Assembly (NCBI RefSeq): GCF_010131535.1
Contig: NZ_WUBS01000002.1
Coordinates: forward strand, 62,001 to 126,000
DNA: 64,000 nt
Direction of reading: 5' to 3'
Origin: Acerihabitans arboris
GTDB lineage: Bacteria; Pseudomonadota; Gammaproteobacteria; Enterobacterales; Enterobacteriaceae
Below, one piece after another: positions 34,477 through 44,187 of the stretch. The notes below the pieces were generated by a model, which was not told where the DNA came from, ran no database searches, and saw nothing but the letters and a program-made list of their open reading frames with translations. The translations under genes and the position numbers were made by a program. The first letter of the stretch is position 1, and the number at the start of each line of letters is the position of its first letter.

Positions 34477-35489
34477 CCGCGCCACCCGCCGTTAGCCAGC
34501 CTGGGCGCCGGCGCCCGTGCGTCCTCTTCCGCCGCCAGGCAGGCCACGTGGTGCTCCCTGCGCAGCTCGCTCAAATCGGGCCGCTGCTGCGCGCAGGCCG
34601 GCATTGCATGGCGGCAGCGTGCCGCGAAGGCGCAACCCTTGGGCAAGGCCGACAGGGCGGGCACCCTGCCCGGGATATCCAGCAGCCGTTCGCCCGGCCG
34701 CCCGGAGGTCGGCGTGGCGCGCAGCAATCCCTGGGTATAGGGATGCAGGGGGGTATCGAACAGTTCCGGCACCGAGGCCTGCTCGACGATTTTACCGGCA
34801 TACATGACCGCCACGCGCCGGGCCATCGCCGCGACCACCCCTAGGTCATGGGTAATCAACATCAGCGCCATGCCGGTATCGGCCTGTAATTCCCGCAGCA
34901 GGGCCAAAATTTGCGCCTGGATGGTCACATCCAGGGCGGTGGTCGGCTCATCGGCGATTAATACCGCCGGTTTACACGCGATGGCCATGGCGATCATCAC
35001 CCGCTGCGACATACCGCCCGACAGCCGGTGCGGGTATTCATCCATGCGCCGGGCCGGATCGGGAATATGGACCCGCTCCAGCAGGGCGATGCCCTGCTTC
35101 CAGGCCTGGCGCCGCGTCAGGCCCAAATGCACCCGCAGCACCTCGCTGAGCTGGTCGCCCACGGTTTTCACCGGATTAAGCGAGCTCATCGGATCCTGGA
35201 AGATCATGGCCACGCGGTTGCCGCGCAGGCGCCGCATCCGCCCTTCGGGCAGGGTCGCCAGGTTTTGCCGTTCAAACCAGATTTCACCGCCGCAAATCCG
35301 CGCCGGAGGCGTGGGCAGGAGGCGCATCAGCGCCAGCGCGGTCAGCGATTTGCCGCAGCCCGACTCCCCCACCACCGCCAGGGTTTCACCGGCGTTCAGC
35401 GTCAGCGATACCTTATCCAGCGCGGTTACGGCGCCCTGGCGCCCGCGCAGCTCAACCGTCAGATCGTTAACCTCCAGCACGCTGTTCAC
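34473..35489 (-). CDS. Oligopeptide/dipeptide-type ABC ATPase (DppD-like)
   Basis: A 338-residue ATPase with GESGCGKSLTALAL, LSGGMSQRVMIAMAI and VLIADEPTTALD, and a C-terminal Cys region with CAFAARC. The start is the GTG at 35489, which overlaps the permease stop as GTGA and is preceded by GAGGGATC; the frame stays open to 35645 but that part is inside the permease gene and has no match. Confidence 0.9.
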   Translation of the reverse strand: MNSVLEVNDLTVELRGRQGAVTALDKVSLTLNAGETLAVVGESGCGKSLTALALMRLLPTPPARICGGEIWFERQNLATLPEGRMRRLRGNRVAMIFQDPMSSLNPVKTVGDQLSEVLRVHLGLTRRQAWKQGIALLERVHIPDPARRMDEYPHRLSGGMSQRVMIAMAIACKPAVLIADEPTTALDVTIQAQILALLRELQADTGMALMLITHDLGVVAAMARRVAVMYAGKIVEQASVPELFDTPLHPYTQGLLRATPTSGRPGERLLDIPGRVPALSALPKGCAFAARCRHAMPACAQQRPDLSELRREHHVACLAAEEDARAPAPRLANGGWRG

Positions 35490-36361
35490 AGGCGATCCCT
35501 CAATTTCGGGTTCAGGGCATCGTTCAGCCCGTCGCCAATCAGATTTAACGCCAGCACCGCCAGCATAATCGCCACGCCCGGCACCGCGCAGATATACCAG
35601 GAGGAGCGGATCAGCGTACGCCCCTCCCCCACCAGCCGGCCCCAACTGGCCAGGTTGGGATCGCCAAGGCCGAGAAAAGAGATAACGGACTCGTAAAGAA
35701 TGGCGCCGGCGATCACCAGCGACGACAGCACGATCACCGGCGGCATGACGTTGGGCAGGATCTCGCCCAGCGCGATGCGCAGGTTGCCCATGCCGCAGGC
35801 GCGACAGGCGAGCACGAATTCGCGATCCTTGAATGACAGGAATTCAGCGCGGGTCAGCCGGGCGATGGGCTGCCAGGAGACCAGGCCGACGGCGATAATG
35901 ATATTTTCAATACGCGGGCCAAGCACCGCGACCACCGTCAGCACAAATACCACGTTGGGAATGATCTGGAACAACTCCGCAATCCGCATCAGCACTTCGT
36001 CAATCCAGCCGCCGAACCAGGCGGCCGCGGCGCCCGCCGCCACGCCGAGCGTGGTGGCCACCAAACTGGCCACCAGCCCGATAAGCAGGGTGGCGCGCGC
36101 GCCGTGGACGATAAGCGACATGATGTCGCGCCCCAGGGAATCGGTGCCCAGCGGATAACGCGCGTCGGTAAAAGGCCAGATTTCCGGCATGGCCACGATG
36201 CGCAGCGCATCGGTGGGATAAAGCCAGCCGGCCGATAGCGCGGCCGCCGCAATCACCAGGATAATCAGCGCGCCCATGACGGCGCCGCGATGGCGGCAGA
36301 AACGGCGCAGGAAGGCCAGCCGCGGCGCGCCGACCGGCAAAGAAGTCGCGATAATCGACAT
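35486..36361 (-). CDS. Dipeptide-type ABC permease (DppC-like)
   Basis: A 291-residue inner membrane permease. The N-terminal PLGTDSLGRDIMSLIVHGARATLLIG and the EAA loop ACGMGNLRIALGEILPNVMPPVIV are classic DppC/OppC features. Six hydrophobic segments are visible. It is 3 bases after the DppB-like gene. Confidence 0.9.
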   Translation of the reverse strand: MSIIATSLPVGAPRLAFLRRFCRHRGAVMGALIILVIAAAALSAGWLYPTDALRIVAMPEIWPFTDARYPLGTDSLGRDIMSLIVHGARATLLIGLVASLVATTLGVAAGAAAAWFGGWIDEVLMRIAELFQIIPNVVFVLTVVAVLGPRIENIIIAVGLVSWQPIARLTRAEFLSFKDREFVLACRACGMGNLRIALGEILPNVMPPVIVLSSLVIAGAILYESVISFLGLGDPNLASWGRLVGEGRTLIRSSWYICAVPGVAIMLAVLALNLIGDGLNDALNPKLRDRL

Positions 36362-36364
36362 GTG

Positions 36365-37330
36365 CTAGCCTCCAATCCTCGGATCCAGGCGGGCATAGAT
36401 CATGTCAACCAGGATATTCACCACAATCACCACCAGCGAGCTGAGCACCAATACCCCCATGACCAGGGGAAAGTTGCGGCTCATCACGCTGTCGAACAGG
36501 ACCTGGCCGATGCCCGGCCAGCTGAACACCGACTCCACCACGATACTGCCGCCCAGCACGGTGCCGAGCTGCAGGCCGAACAGGGTCACCACCGGCAGCA
36601 GCGCGTTACGCATCATATGGCCGGTTATCACGCGAAACCGGCTCAATCCCCTGGCGCGGGCGGCGCGCACGAAATCCAGCTGCGCAATCTCCAGCATGGA
36701 GGCGCGCATTACCCGCGCGTAGGTGGCGGCATAAAACAGGCCCAGGGTCAGGGCCGGCAGCACCAGATGACGGGCAATATCCAGCGCGCCTCCCCATGGC
36801 CCTTCATCGGCGCCGATGGTCTGCATTCCCCCCACCGGAAACCAGCCGAGTTTGACGGAGAACAGGATGATCATCATGATGCCGAGCCAGAATCCGGGGG
36901 CGGCGAAACACAATACCGCCAGCGCCGAGATCAGGGTATCCCAGCCGCTGTTGACCTTAACGGCGGCCAGCACGCCGGCGCCGACCCCCACCAGCAGGGC
37001 CACCGCGATGCTTGCCAGCATCAGCAGCAACGTGGCCGGCAGGTGGGCCAGGATAACGTCCAGCACCGGCAGGTTATGGCGATAGGAAAAGCCGAGATCC
37101 AGATGGGCCACCGCGCCGATATATTTCAGCAACTGCAGCCACGCCGGCTGGTCCAGCCCATACAGCGCGCGCAGGCGATCGATCAGCGCGGGATCGGTGA
37201 CCTGTTGTTCGGCGGTCATTACGTCGAGCAAACTGCCCGGCACGCATTTCATCAGGACAAAATTGATGATAATGACCCCCAGCAGCAGCGGCACGGCCTG
37301 CAGCAGGCGTCTGGCCAGGATGCGCGCCAT
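36365..37330 (-). CDS. Dipeptide-type ABC permease (DppB-like)
   Basis: A 321-residue permease starting MARILARRLLQAVPLLLGVIIINF, with the EAA loop ARGLSRFRVITGHMMRNALLPVVTLFG and ESVFSWPGIGQVLFDSVMSRNFPLVMG. It is 4 bases after the binding protein stop. With DppC-, D- and F-like genes it makes a complete importer. Confidence 0.9.
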   Translation of the reverse strand: MARILARRLLQAVPLLLGVIIINFVLMKCVPGSLLDVMTAEQQVTDPALIDRLRALYGLDQPAWLQLLKYIGAVAHLDLGFSYRHNLPVLDVILAHLPATLLLMLASIAVALLVGVGAGVLAAVKVNSGWDTLISALAVLCFAAPGFWLGIMMIILFSVKLGWFPVGGMQTIGADEGPWGGALDIARHLVLPALTLGLFYAATYARVMRASMLEIAQLDFVRAARARGLSRFRVITGHMMRNALLPVVTLFGLQLGTVLGGSIVVESVFSWPGIGQVLFDSVMSRNFPLVMGVLVLSSLVVIVVNILVDMIYARLDPRIGG

Positions 37331-37334
37331 GCCG

Positions 37335-38978
37335 TTACCCCGCCAGCCAGACATCGTTCAGCGCGGTGCCCTGGACATTGGCGTCGGAGGTAAAGTTGCG
37401 CACGTTGGTGCGCGCCAGCGTGTAGGACTGCATCTCCACCAGGGGAACAAACGGCACGTCGGTGCTGGCCAGGCGCAAAAACTGATGGACCAGGTCGCGG
37501 CGCTTGGCCTCATCCACTTCCACCGTGATATTGGCCACCAGCCGATCCATCTCCGGGTTACTGTAGCCGGTGGCGTTGCGAAACGCCCCGCCCTTGACGA
37601 TGCCGTCGGTGGTAAAGAACTGGGTCACCGTCGGCACCGGTTCCAGCGGCGCGGTGTAGTTGGAGATGGCGATATCATAGTCATAGTCGCTGTAGATCCG
37701 TTTCAGCGCCGTGGCGCGATCCGCCGAATCGAGCCGTACGGTAATGTTGATATCCTCCAGCGCCTGTTTCAGGTATTGGCCCAGCTTGGCGTTTTCCTCG
37801 AACCAGGCCGCCGCCAGCAGGTTAACGGTAAAACGGCTGCCGTTTTTCACCGGCAGGCCGGCGGCGTCCAGCAAGGCGGCCGCTTTTTTGACGTCAAACT
37901 CATACTTGGGCACATCATCATTGAAAAACAGGCTATTGCTGCTGAAAATCGGCGCTACCGCCGGTTTTCCCCGGCCAAAATAGAGGGTATTGACAATAAA
38001 TTGACGGTCGATGGCATGCAGGATGGCCTGGCGCACCTCACGGCGTTTTACGAACTCGCGCCGCTGGTTGAACTCCACCGTGACCGCCCAGGCGCTATTT
38101 TCATAACCGCTGGTATCCAGCACCACCTGGCCGGTTTTCACCAGCCGGTCCACTTCCCTGGCCGGCACCGGATTAGAATAACCCAACCCCAGCTCCCCGG
38201 TTTCCAGGGCGGCGGTGCGCGACGCCGCGTCGCTCCACCACCTGACCAGCAGTTTGTCGAGATAAGGCTGGTTTGCCGACCAGTAATGCTCATTGCGGCG
38301 GTATTGCACATAGCTGCCGCGTACCCATTCGCCGAAAGTCCAGGGCCCGGTGCCCACCGGCCGGTTATTCAGGGGATTGGTGAGCATGTCCTTGCCGGCG
38401 TACAAATGTTTCGGCAGCAGCAGTTGATACTGGCCCGCCAGTATCGACTTGAGGAAAAACTCCGGCACCGGATGATCAAAACTCAGCCTTACCCGATGGG
38501 GATCGAGGGCGGTGGCGGCGTTAAGGCCTTTCAGCGCGATGCCGGCCGAAATGCCCTTCCAGTGTTCGATGGCGTTATATACGACGTCGTCGGCGGTAAA
38601 ATCGGTGCCGTCATGCCACTTGACGCCCTGGCGCAGGGTAATGTCATAACTTCTATAATCGGCAGCCGCCACGACCGACTCGGCCAGCACCGGCTGGAAC
38701 TGCAGGTGGTTATCCAGTTTCAGCAGGCGTTCCAGGATTTTGGTCGAGGTCTGGAACGGCGCGGAGCCGCCGCCGCCCGGCACAAACAGCGCCTGTGGCT
38801 CCAGGCCGCCCCAGGAGATAACCAGGGTACCGCCGCGGCGCGGCGCGGCGCCCGCCGTCTCGACGGCAAAGGCATTATCCAGCAGGCTGAAGCCGGGGAT
38901 CGCCGGTGACAACGCCGCCATGGATCCGCCGACGCCCAGGATGCCAAGGAATTTACGCCGGGAAAACTGTCCGCTCAT
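37335..38978 (-). CDS. Family 5 substrate-binding protein with Tat signal
   Basis: A 547-residue DppA/OppA-type binding protein. The N-terminus MSGQFSRRKFLGILGVGG is a twin-arginine signal (SRRKFLG), unlike the Sec signals usual for this family, so it is exported folded, perhaps with a ligand or cofactor. Body motifs include RQGVKWHDGTDFTADDVVYN and GTGPWTFGEW. It overlaps the thioesterase gene by ATGA and precedes its permeases. The ligand is unknown; the operon enzymes point to an acyl or aryl compound rather than a peptide. Confidence 0.87.
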   Translation of the reverse strand: MSGQFSRRKFLGILGVGGSMAALSPAIPGFSLLDNAFAVETAGAAPRRGGTLVISWGGLEPQALFVPGGGGSAPFQTSTKILERLLKLDNHLQFQPVLAESVVAAADYRSYDITLRQGVKWHDGTDFTADDVVYNAIEHWKGISAGIALKGLNAATALDPHRVRLSFDHPVPEFFLKSILAGQYQLLLPKHLYAGKDMLTNPLNNRPVGTGPWTFGEWVRGSYVQYRRNEHYWSANQPYLDKLLVRWWSDAASRTAALETGELGLGYSNPVPAREVDRLVKTGQVVLDTSGYENSAWAVTVEFNQRREFVKRREVRQAILHAIDRQFIVNTLYFGRGKPAVAPIFSSNSLFFNDDVPKYEFDVKKAAALLDAAGLPVKNGSRFTVNLLAAAWFEENAKLGQYLKQALEDINITVRLDSADRATALKRIYSDYDYDIAISNYTAPLEPVPTVTQFFTTDGIVKGGAFRNATGYSNPEMDRLVANITVEVDEAKRRDLVHQFLRLASTDVPFVPLVEMQSYTLARTNVRNFTSDANVQGTALNDVWLAG

Positions 38979-39412
38979 GATGAAGCTCCTGATGGTACGA
39001 CGCCGGTGGCGTAACTGGCGCGGCCGATGGCCAGCAGTACCTGTTGTTCGTTGAACACGTCCACGTCGGCCACGCCGATGCTGCGGCCGATACGTCTGGC
39101 GCGGGCCACGACCCGCAGTGAGGTATTGATCGCCGGGCGCAGGTAATCGACCCGGAAATTAACCGTGGGCAAACCGGCGCCGACCATCATCGCCAGGGCG
39201 AAATCCCCCACGGTATCGATAATCGATGCCAGCGGTCCGCCATGCCATTGGCCGCTGCCGGCGCCGCGTTCGAACTCCGCCCGCATCGGCACCGTCACCG
39301 TCAGGGTTTGCCGATCGTAATCCACCGCTTCTATGCGTAATTGCAGCCAATCGATAAACGGCGATAGCCGGAATTTTTCTTCGATTTGCGCCTTGCTCAG
39401 CCGTGCGCTCAT
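38975..39412 (-). CDS. PaaI-type hotdog-fold thioesterase
   Basis: A 145-residue hotdog protein. GQWHGGPLASIIDTVGDFALAMM is the PaaI/YigI-like active-site segment with HGG and Asp, and NFRVDYLRPAI follows. It hydrolyses acyl- or aryl-CoA esters. The frame is open to 39562, but ATG 39412 gives family length and overlaps the MDR stop as ATGA. It is encoded between a reductase and a binding protein, in the same operon as a CoA ligase. Confidence 0.82.
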   Translation of the reverse strand: MSARLSKAQIEEKFRLSPFIDWLQLRIEAVDYDRQTLTVTVPMRAEFERGAGSGQWHGGPLASIIDTVGDFALAMMVGAGLPTVNFRVDYLRPAINTSLRVVARARRIGRSIGVADVDVFNEQQVLLAIGRASYATGVVPSGASS

Positions 39413-40422
39413 ACCACCACCACCTTGCCAATCACCTGGCGCTGCTCCAGCGAGGCCAGCGCCTGCGCGCCCTGTTCCAGCGGCCATTGGCGATCGATCA
39501 GCACCCGCAGCCGTTTTTCCCGCACCAGATCCAGTAAATGATGCAGATCTTCGCGCTCCCAACCGTTGGAACCGCGGATTTGCAATTCATAGGTCCAGAT
39601 ATAGCGCAGATCCTCGGTGGGATTAAAACCGGCGGTGGCGCCACAGGTCAGTACCCGTCCGCCCACCCGCAGGCAGCGCAGGGATTTGACCCAACTGTCG
39701 CCGCCGGTAAAGTTGACCACCACATCGACGCCACCCGGCGCCGCGGCGTTACGCTGGCGCGCTGGTTTTCCGTAACGCTGGAACACTTCCTGCATAAAAT
39801 CCCGCTCGGTGTAACGGATGATCTGGTCGGCGCCGACGGCGCGCAGACGTTCAGCTTTTTCCTCGCTGCCGGCACAGGCAATCACCTGGGCGCCGGCCAG
39901 CTTCGCCAGCTGCACGCAGCACACGCCGACGCCGCCGCTGGCGCCGAGGATCAATACCTTTTCCCCGGGCTGGATCTGGCCGATGGTCGTCATCATGCGC
40001 ATGGCGGTGCCGTAGGCCACCGGCAGCGCCGCCGCTTCGGCAAAACTGATTTCATCCGGCAGGGCAATCAGCTGATGGGCCGGCACCCGGCAACGTTCGG
40101 CCAGGCCGCCGTGGATGGTCTCGCCCACCAATCCGCCGTCGACCCGGTTGATCGGGTCGACCACCACCCGGTCGCCGATATTCCACCCCCGCACCCCTTC
40201 GCCCAGGGCGATGATTTCACCGGCCACGTCCAGGCCGATAATGATGGGAAAAGGCAAGCTGATGCCCGGCATGCCGCGGCGGGTAAAGACATCATGGTAA
40301 TTGAGCGAGGAGGCCCGCACGCGCAGGACAACATCCCCAGCGCCGGCGATGGGGTCGGGAAATCCGTTTTCCAGGCGCAACTTATCGTTGCCGCCGTGTT
40401 CACGTAACACAATGGCTTTCAT
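39409..40422 (-). CDS. Zinc-free MDR oxidoreductase (quinone oxidoreductase-like)
   Basis: A 337-residue medium-chain reductase. The beginning MKAIVLREHGG, the SSLNYHDVFTRRG segment and the NADPH-binding LILGASGGVGVCCVQLAKLAGAQVIACAGS show an MDR enzyme; the catalytic zinc Cys is replaced (Asn in SLNYHD), as in quinone/enoyl reductases. It lies 23 bases after the VOC gene and overlaps the thioesterase. It might reduce a double bond or carbonyl of the imported compound. Confidence 0.83.
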   Translation of the reverse strand: MKAIVLREHGGNDKLRLENGFPDPIAGAGDVVLRVRASSLNYHDVFTRRGMPGISLPFPIIIGLDVAGEIIALGEGVRGWNIGDRVVVDPINRVDGGLVGETIHGGLAERCRVPAHQLIALPDEISFAEAAALPVAYGTAMRMMTTIGQIQPGEKVLILGASGGVGVCCVQLAKLAGAQVIACAGSEEKAERLRAVGADQIIRYTERDFMQEVFQRYGKPARQRNAAAPGGVDVVVNFTGGDSWVKSLRCLRVGGRVLTCGATAGFNPTEDLRYIWTYELQIRGSNGWEREDLHHLLDLVREKRLRVLIDRQWPLEQGAQALASLEQRQVIGKVVVV

Positions 40423-40445
40423 TTTTTGACCAAACCTTAACAGGA

Positions 40446-41294
40446 TTACTCCGCCCTGAACAACAGCGCGACATTAAAGGCATGAGCTGCGGGAATCAGC
40501 AGTTCTTGCGGTGAACGGGGCAGCGTCTCGATGCGCCGCCGCTGGAACCAGGCGGCGCTCCCGGGTAGTGAAGACACGGCAAACTCCAGCGCCACCATCC
40601 GTTCGGCGCCGTTTTCGCCCAGGGGTACCGGACCATAAAGCGTATTGGCCCGCTCGGGCGTGATAAAACGTACGCGGGTTTTGCCCGCCGCCAGCAGATA
40701 GCCGCCCTGGTCGTCGGATTGGATCAGCCGTGGGTCAAACAGCGTCCCGTAGACACCGGCAACCGCCGCGGGATCGGCGGCGGCAATCACAAAACCGATG
40801 ATATTGGTCACGCCGTTGGGGTGTACCCGCCATTCCGGGCGCCAAACCAGTTCCGGGGTATCATGCTGGCAAAAAAAACTGCGTCCGTTGTTGACCCGTT
40901 CGGCGGCCAGCCGGACGGTACGGAACCGCGCCTCGGGCCGGCTGCCGTCGGACAATGCCACCGGACGAAAAAACGAAGCCGGAGGGTCGCCGGCCAGGCC
41001 GACGGACCGCAGGCGCCGGTAAACCTCATCGGCATCCGTGGTTTTCCATACCAGGCCGGCAAGGCCCAGGGGCGCCGTCCACAGCTCCCGGCGTTTATCC
41101 GCATTGGCCGTTTCGTAACCCAGGAGTTCAACATAATTTTCGCCAAAGATGGCCAAATGGTTACTGGAGCCCAAGGAATGATGACCGCGCGGCGTCAGCT
41201 GAAAGCCTAAATGCCCGAACAGCTCCCGCGTTTCATCAAGTTGGTCCGCAACGTTGATGACCGCATGATCAACAACCGGAATTAAGGTGCCCAT
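40446..41294 (-). CDS. VOC-superfamily (glyoxalase-like) protein
   Basis: A 282-residue protein starting IPVVDHAVINVADQLDETRELFGHLGFQLTPRG (in parts), a glyoxalase/bleomycin-resistance/dioxygenase fold, with two repeats and the segment SSNHLAIFGENYVELLGY. His and Glu residues in these segments are possible metal ligands. It is the first gene of the VOC-MDR-thioesterase-SBP-permease-ATPase-ligase operon. ATG 41294 was preferred to 41363 because the fold begins there. Function unknown. Confidence 0.75.
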   Translation of the reverse strand: MGTLIPVVDHAVINVADQLDETRELFGHLGFQLTPRGHHSLGSSNHLAIFGENYVELLGYETANADKRRELWTAPLGLAGLVWKTTDADEVYRRLRSVGLAGDPPASFFRPVALSDGSRPEARFRTVRLAAERVNNGRSFFCQHDTPELVWRPEWRVHPNGVTNIIGFVIAAADPAAVAGVYGTLFDPRLIQSDDQGGYLLAAGKTRVRFITPERANTLYGPVPLGENGAERMVALEFAVSSLPGSAAWFQRRRIETLPRSPQELLIPAAHAFNVALLFRAE

Positions 41295-41491
41295 TGATCT
41301 TTTCCTGACTTGCCTATGTCTGAACAGGGCTATAACTCTACCCAAGGCATCCGCGGATCCCAACGAACAAATCCGGCAAAGGTAATCCGCATTTTATTGG
41401 TTCCATTCCCTGGATAACAAGGCGCGCGCAGGATTCACCGCGCTTTTTCCCATGGTCATTCCACCTGTCGATAAAGCCGTACGGGGCAAGA

Positions 41492-42730
41492 TCACGCCTG
41501 CGGCGGCTTATCCGGTCCGTTGCCGATTTGCCAGATAAACATCGGCTCATGTCCGTTAACCAGATAATCGCCCACGATGCGCGCTTTATAGATCACCGGA
41601 TTATGGGACGACAGGGTGCGCGCGTTACGCCAATGACGATCCAACGCTTTTTCGGCCCGCGTATCCGATGCGCCCAGCGCGTTAAACAGCTCTCCGGCAG
41701 CGCGCTGCACCCACTGCGTGGCGATAACCTGCGCCTTGGCGGAGTCGACTTCCGCCAGGATATTGGCCTGGAGCTCCTGCTGCCCGTCGCCGCTGAAATG
41801 CGCTTCATAGGCAAGCTGCAAGGACCCGGTGGCGCGCAAGACCGTGGATTCAACCGCGTAGGCCCAGGCGCCGATCTGCCCGACCACCTGCTGGACCTGC
41901 GCATCCTCGCTGGCCCTTGCCGCGTTGCCATGGCTATAGATGCGTTGCCGGCGGCGCACCCCCTCCGCCACGTCGCGCTGTACGGCCCGGCCGATTCCCG
42001 CCAGCGTCGCCAGCAGCACATGCTGATAAAACGCGGTCTGGTAACGAAAGCGGTCGGCAAAATCGTAGACATGCTCCGGCTCCACGCGCGCCTGCTGGAA
42101 ACGGGTAGTGCCGCTGCCGGTGGTACGCTGGCCGAACCCGTCCCAGTCATCCTCGCGCAGCACCCCTTCCTGGCGGGTGGCGACCAGGGCAATCACATTG
42201 CCGCCGTTGTCCGATCGCTGGGCGAAGACGTCAATCCAGTCGGCGAACAGCGCGCCGGTGCTGTAAAACTTCTCGCCGTCCAATCGCCAGCCTTGCGCCG
42301 ACGGCGTGACCTTGGTTTTCACTTCACCCAGCTTTACCGCACCGATCTCCGTCCAGCCGCTGCCGACAATATCCCCGTCGATAAACCGGCGAAACCAGCG
42401 CTCGCGTTCTGGGGAATCAGGCGCATTCAGCCGGTCCTCGACAAAGGCCATATGGGCGCGCAGCGCCTGGGGCAGGTTGGGATCCGCCTCCGCCAGCTCA
42501 GTCAGTAACTGGAACAGCTGCGGCAGCGAAGCGCCATGCCCCCCCTGCGCCTCGGGGATCCGCAGCGTGCCGAACCCCGCTTCCTTCAGCCAGCGGATGG
42601 GCTCCAATGGCAAGGTGCGCGTACGCTCGCGTTCGATGGCGCCCGCGGCAATTTTGCTGAAAACCGGCCGGAACCGCGCGGCAAGGCGCGCGTAGTCGGT
42701 ACCCTTGGCAAGCGGATGTGGGTAAGTCAT
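41492..42730 (-). CDS. Acyl-CoA dehydrogenase-fold monooxygenase (SfnB/DszC-like)
   Basis: A 412-residue flavin enzyme of the acyl-CoA dehydrogenase fold without a clear catalytic Glu base. Features are GTLRIPEAQGGHGASLPQLFQLLTELAEADPNLPQALRAH (in parts), SGWTEIGAVKLGEVKTKVTPSAQGWRLDGEKFYSTGALFADWI (in parts) and LSSHNPVIYKARIVGDYL-NG. Relatives include SfnB, DszC and other reduced-flavin monooxygenases used in sulfur scavenging. ATG 42730 has GGAG upstream and lies 10 bases after the MFS gene, so both form one unit. A role in releasing sulfur from an organosulfur compound is inferred from the neighbours. Confidence 0.82.
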   Translation of the reverse strand: MTYPHPLAKGTDYARLAARFRPVFSKIAAGAIERERTRTLPLEPIRWLKEAGFGTLRIPEAQGGHGASLPQLFQLLTELAEADPNLPQALRAHMAFVEDRLNAPDSPERERWFRRFIDGDIVGSGWTEIGAVKLGEVKTKVTPSAQGWRLDGEKFYSTGALFADWIDVFAQRSDNGGNVIALVATRQEGVLREDDWDGFGQRTTGSGTTRFQQARVEPEHVYDFADRFRYQTAFYQHVLLATLAGIGRAVQRDVAEGVRRRQRIYSHGNAARASEDAQVQQVVGQIGAWAYAVESTVLRATGSLQLAYEAHFSGDGQQELQANILAEVDSAKAQVIATQWVQRAAGELFNALGASDTRAEKALDRHWRNARTLSSHNPVIYKARIVGDYLVNGHEPMFIWQIGNGPDKPPQA

Positions 42731-42740
42731 GGCATCTCCG

Positions 42741-44187
42741 TTAATCGTCATGGTCGTCGATGTCCCGCAGGGTGGGCTCATGGCGCACCGCCAGCAGGAA
42801 AATAATCGGGATAATGGCGCTGAGCGACACGACCCAGAACATATCGGTGCCGAGGCCGGCCTTGATAATCGGCAGGATAAACAGCGCCAGCGCGCTGCCG
42901 ATACCCGAAAGCGAGCGGCTGAAACCGACGCCGGTGGCGCGGATCGAGGTGGGATAAGATAGCGTCGGGTAAATCATCAGCTGCGCACCGGGACCAAAGC
43001 CTTCGGCAAACAGCCATAACCCAAGCATCAGGATCGCAAAGACGATGCCCGCCGCCGCCTGGGGCTGGCCGGTCAGCGCCAGCGCGACCAGGGCGATAAA
43101 CTGCAGGGCGAAACCGGCAATCGCCACATGGCGCGACGGGTATTTCCAAGCCAGCCGCATGCCCAGCAGGCCGCCGGTAAAGGCAAACAGCGCATTGAGG
43201 CCCAGGGACGCGGAAATGGTCTCGAACACCCCCGCGCCGAGGAACTGCGCCAGGATCGACGGCAGGAAAAAGGCAATGGCGGTATATTCAAAGGAAATAC
43301 AGACATTCATGACCCCGGCGACGATGGTCCGTTCGCGATAGGGTTTTTCAAACAGTACCCGGAAGCTGACCCTGGAGGGCTTTTTCGCGGCGGTCGCCGA
43401 TGTTTCCTCCGTCACCTCATGGGCGCGGATGCCGTAGGAGTCCCGCAGGATGCGCACCGCGCCCTTCAGGTCGCCCTGGTTGGCGGCCCACAGCGGTGAT
43501 TCATTCATGAATTTGCGGCGCACGGCAATGATCAGCAGCGCCGGCACCGCGCCAAACAGCAGCGACGCGCGCCATAACCAGTCAAGATGCTCCTTCGGCA
43601 GCAGGAAATATGAGGCCGAAAATAATAAAAAAACATGCCGACGAGGCGGCATACCACATCGGGCACCAGGCGGCGAGCCGGGCCGCCTTGTTGCCTTTGC
43701 CGGCGAATTTGGAAAACTCCGCCAGGTAGGCCATGGCCACCGGCAAATCAATGCCGACGCCGATCCCCATCAGGAACCGCGCGCCAATCAATACCCAGAC
43801 GTTCGGCGCCAATCCCGCCGCGATGGCCGAGACGACAAAAAACAGCATATCGGCCATAAAGATTGAATAGCGGCCATACTTATCGGTAAGCCAGCCGCCG
43901 AGCAGATTGCCGATAATGGTGCCGATCATGATTGACGACGTCACCAGGCCGGTCAGGGCCGGCGTCAGGCCGAATTCCCCGACCACGTCATCGATACCGT
44001 AAGAGAGCGTGGTCAGATCGTAGGCGTCGAGAAATACGCCGCCCAGCGCCAGGAATACGATCATGCGCGCATGGCTGTTTTTATCGCTACGGGTATTGAT
44101 CAACCCGGCCACATCGCTGACCGAACTTACCGGGGCGGAACGGGGCGGCGCTCCCGGTGGAATATCATCAATATTTATTGTACTCAT
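42741..44187 (-). pseudogene. MFS transporter with frameshift
   Basis: Two frames together make a full 12-helix MFS protein. The first covers about 185 residues from ATG 44187 (FLDAYDLTTLSYGIDDVVGEF, GGWLTDKYGRYSIFMADMLF) and then runs out of frame; the second resumes with FSASYFLLPKEHLDWLWRASLLFGAVPALLI and goes to the stop at 42741. The break is at a run of seven A (43627-43633, T on the coding strand); six T would restore one frame. It may be a pseudogene, a phase-variable gene or a sequencing error. It resembles metabolite:H+ symporters and precedes the SfnB-like gene. Confidence 0.75.

Noticed and set aside
37197-38909. 570-codon ORF antisense to the Tat binding protein
   Set aside because: Despite its length it has no motif or signal and lies entirely opposite a well-conserved family 5 binding protein.
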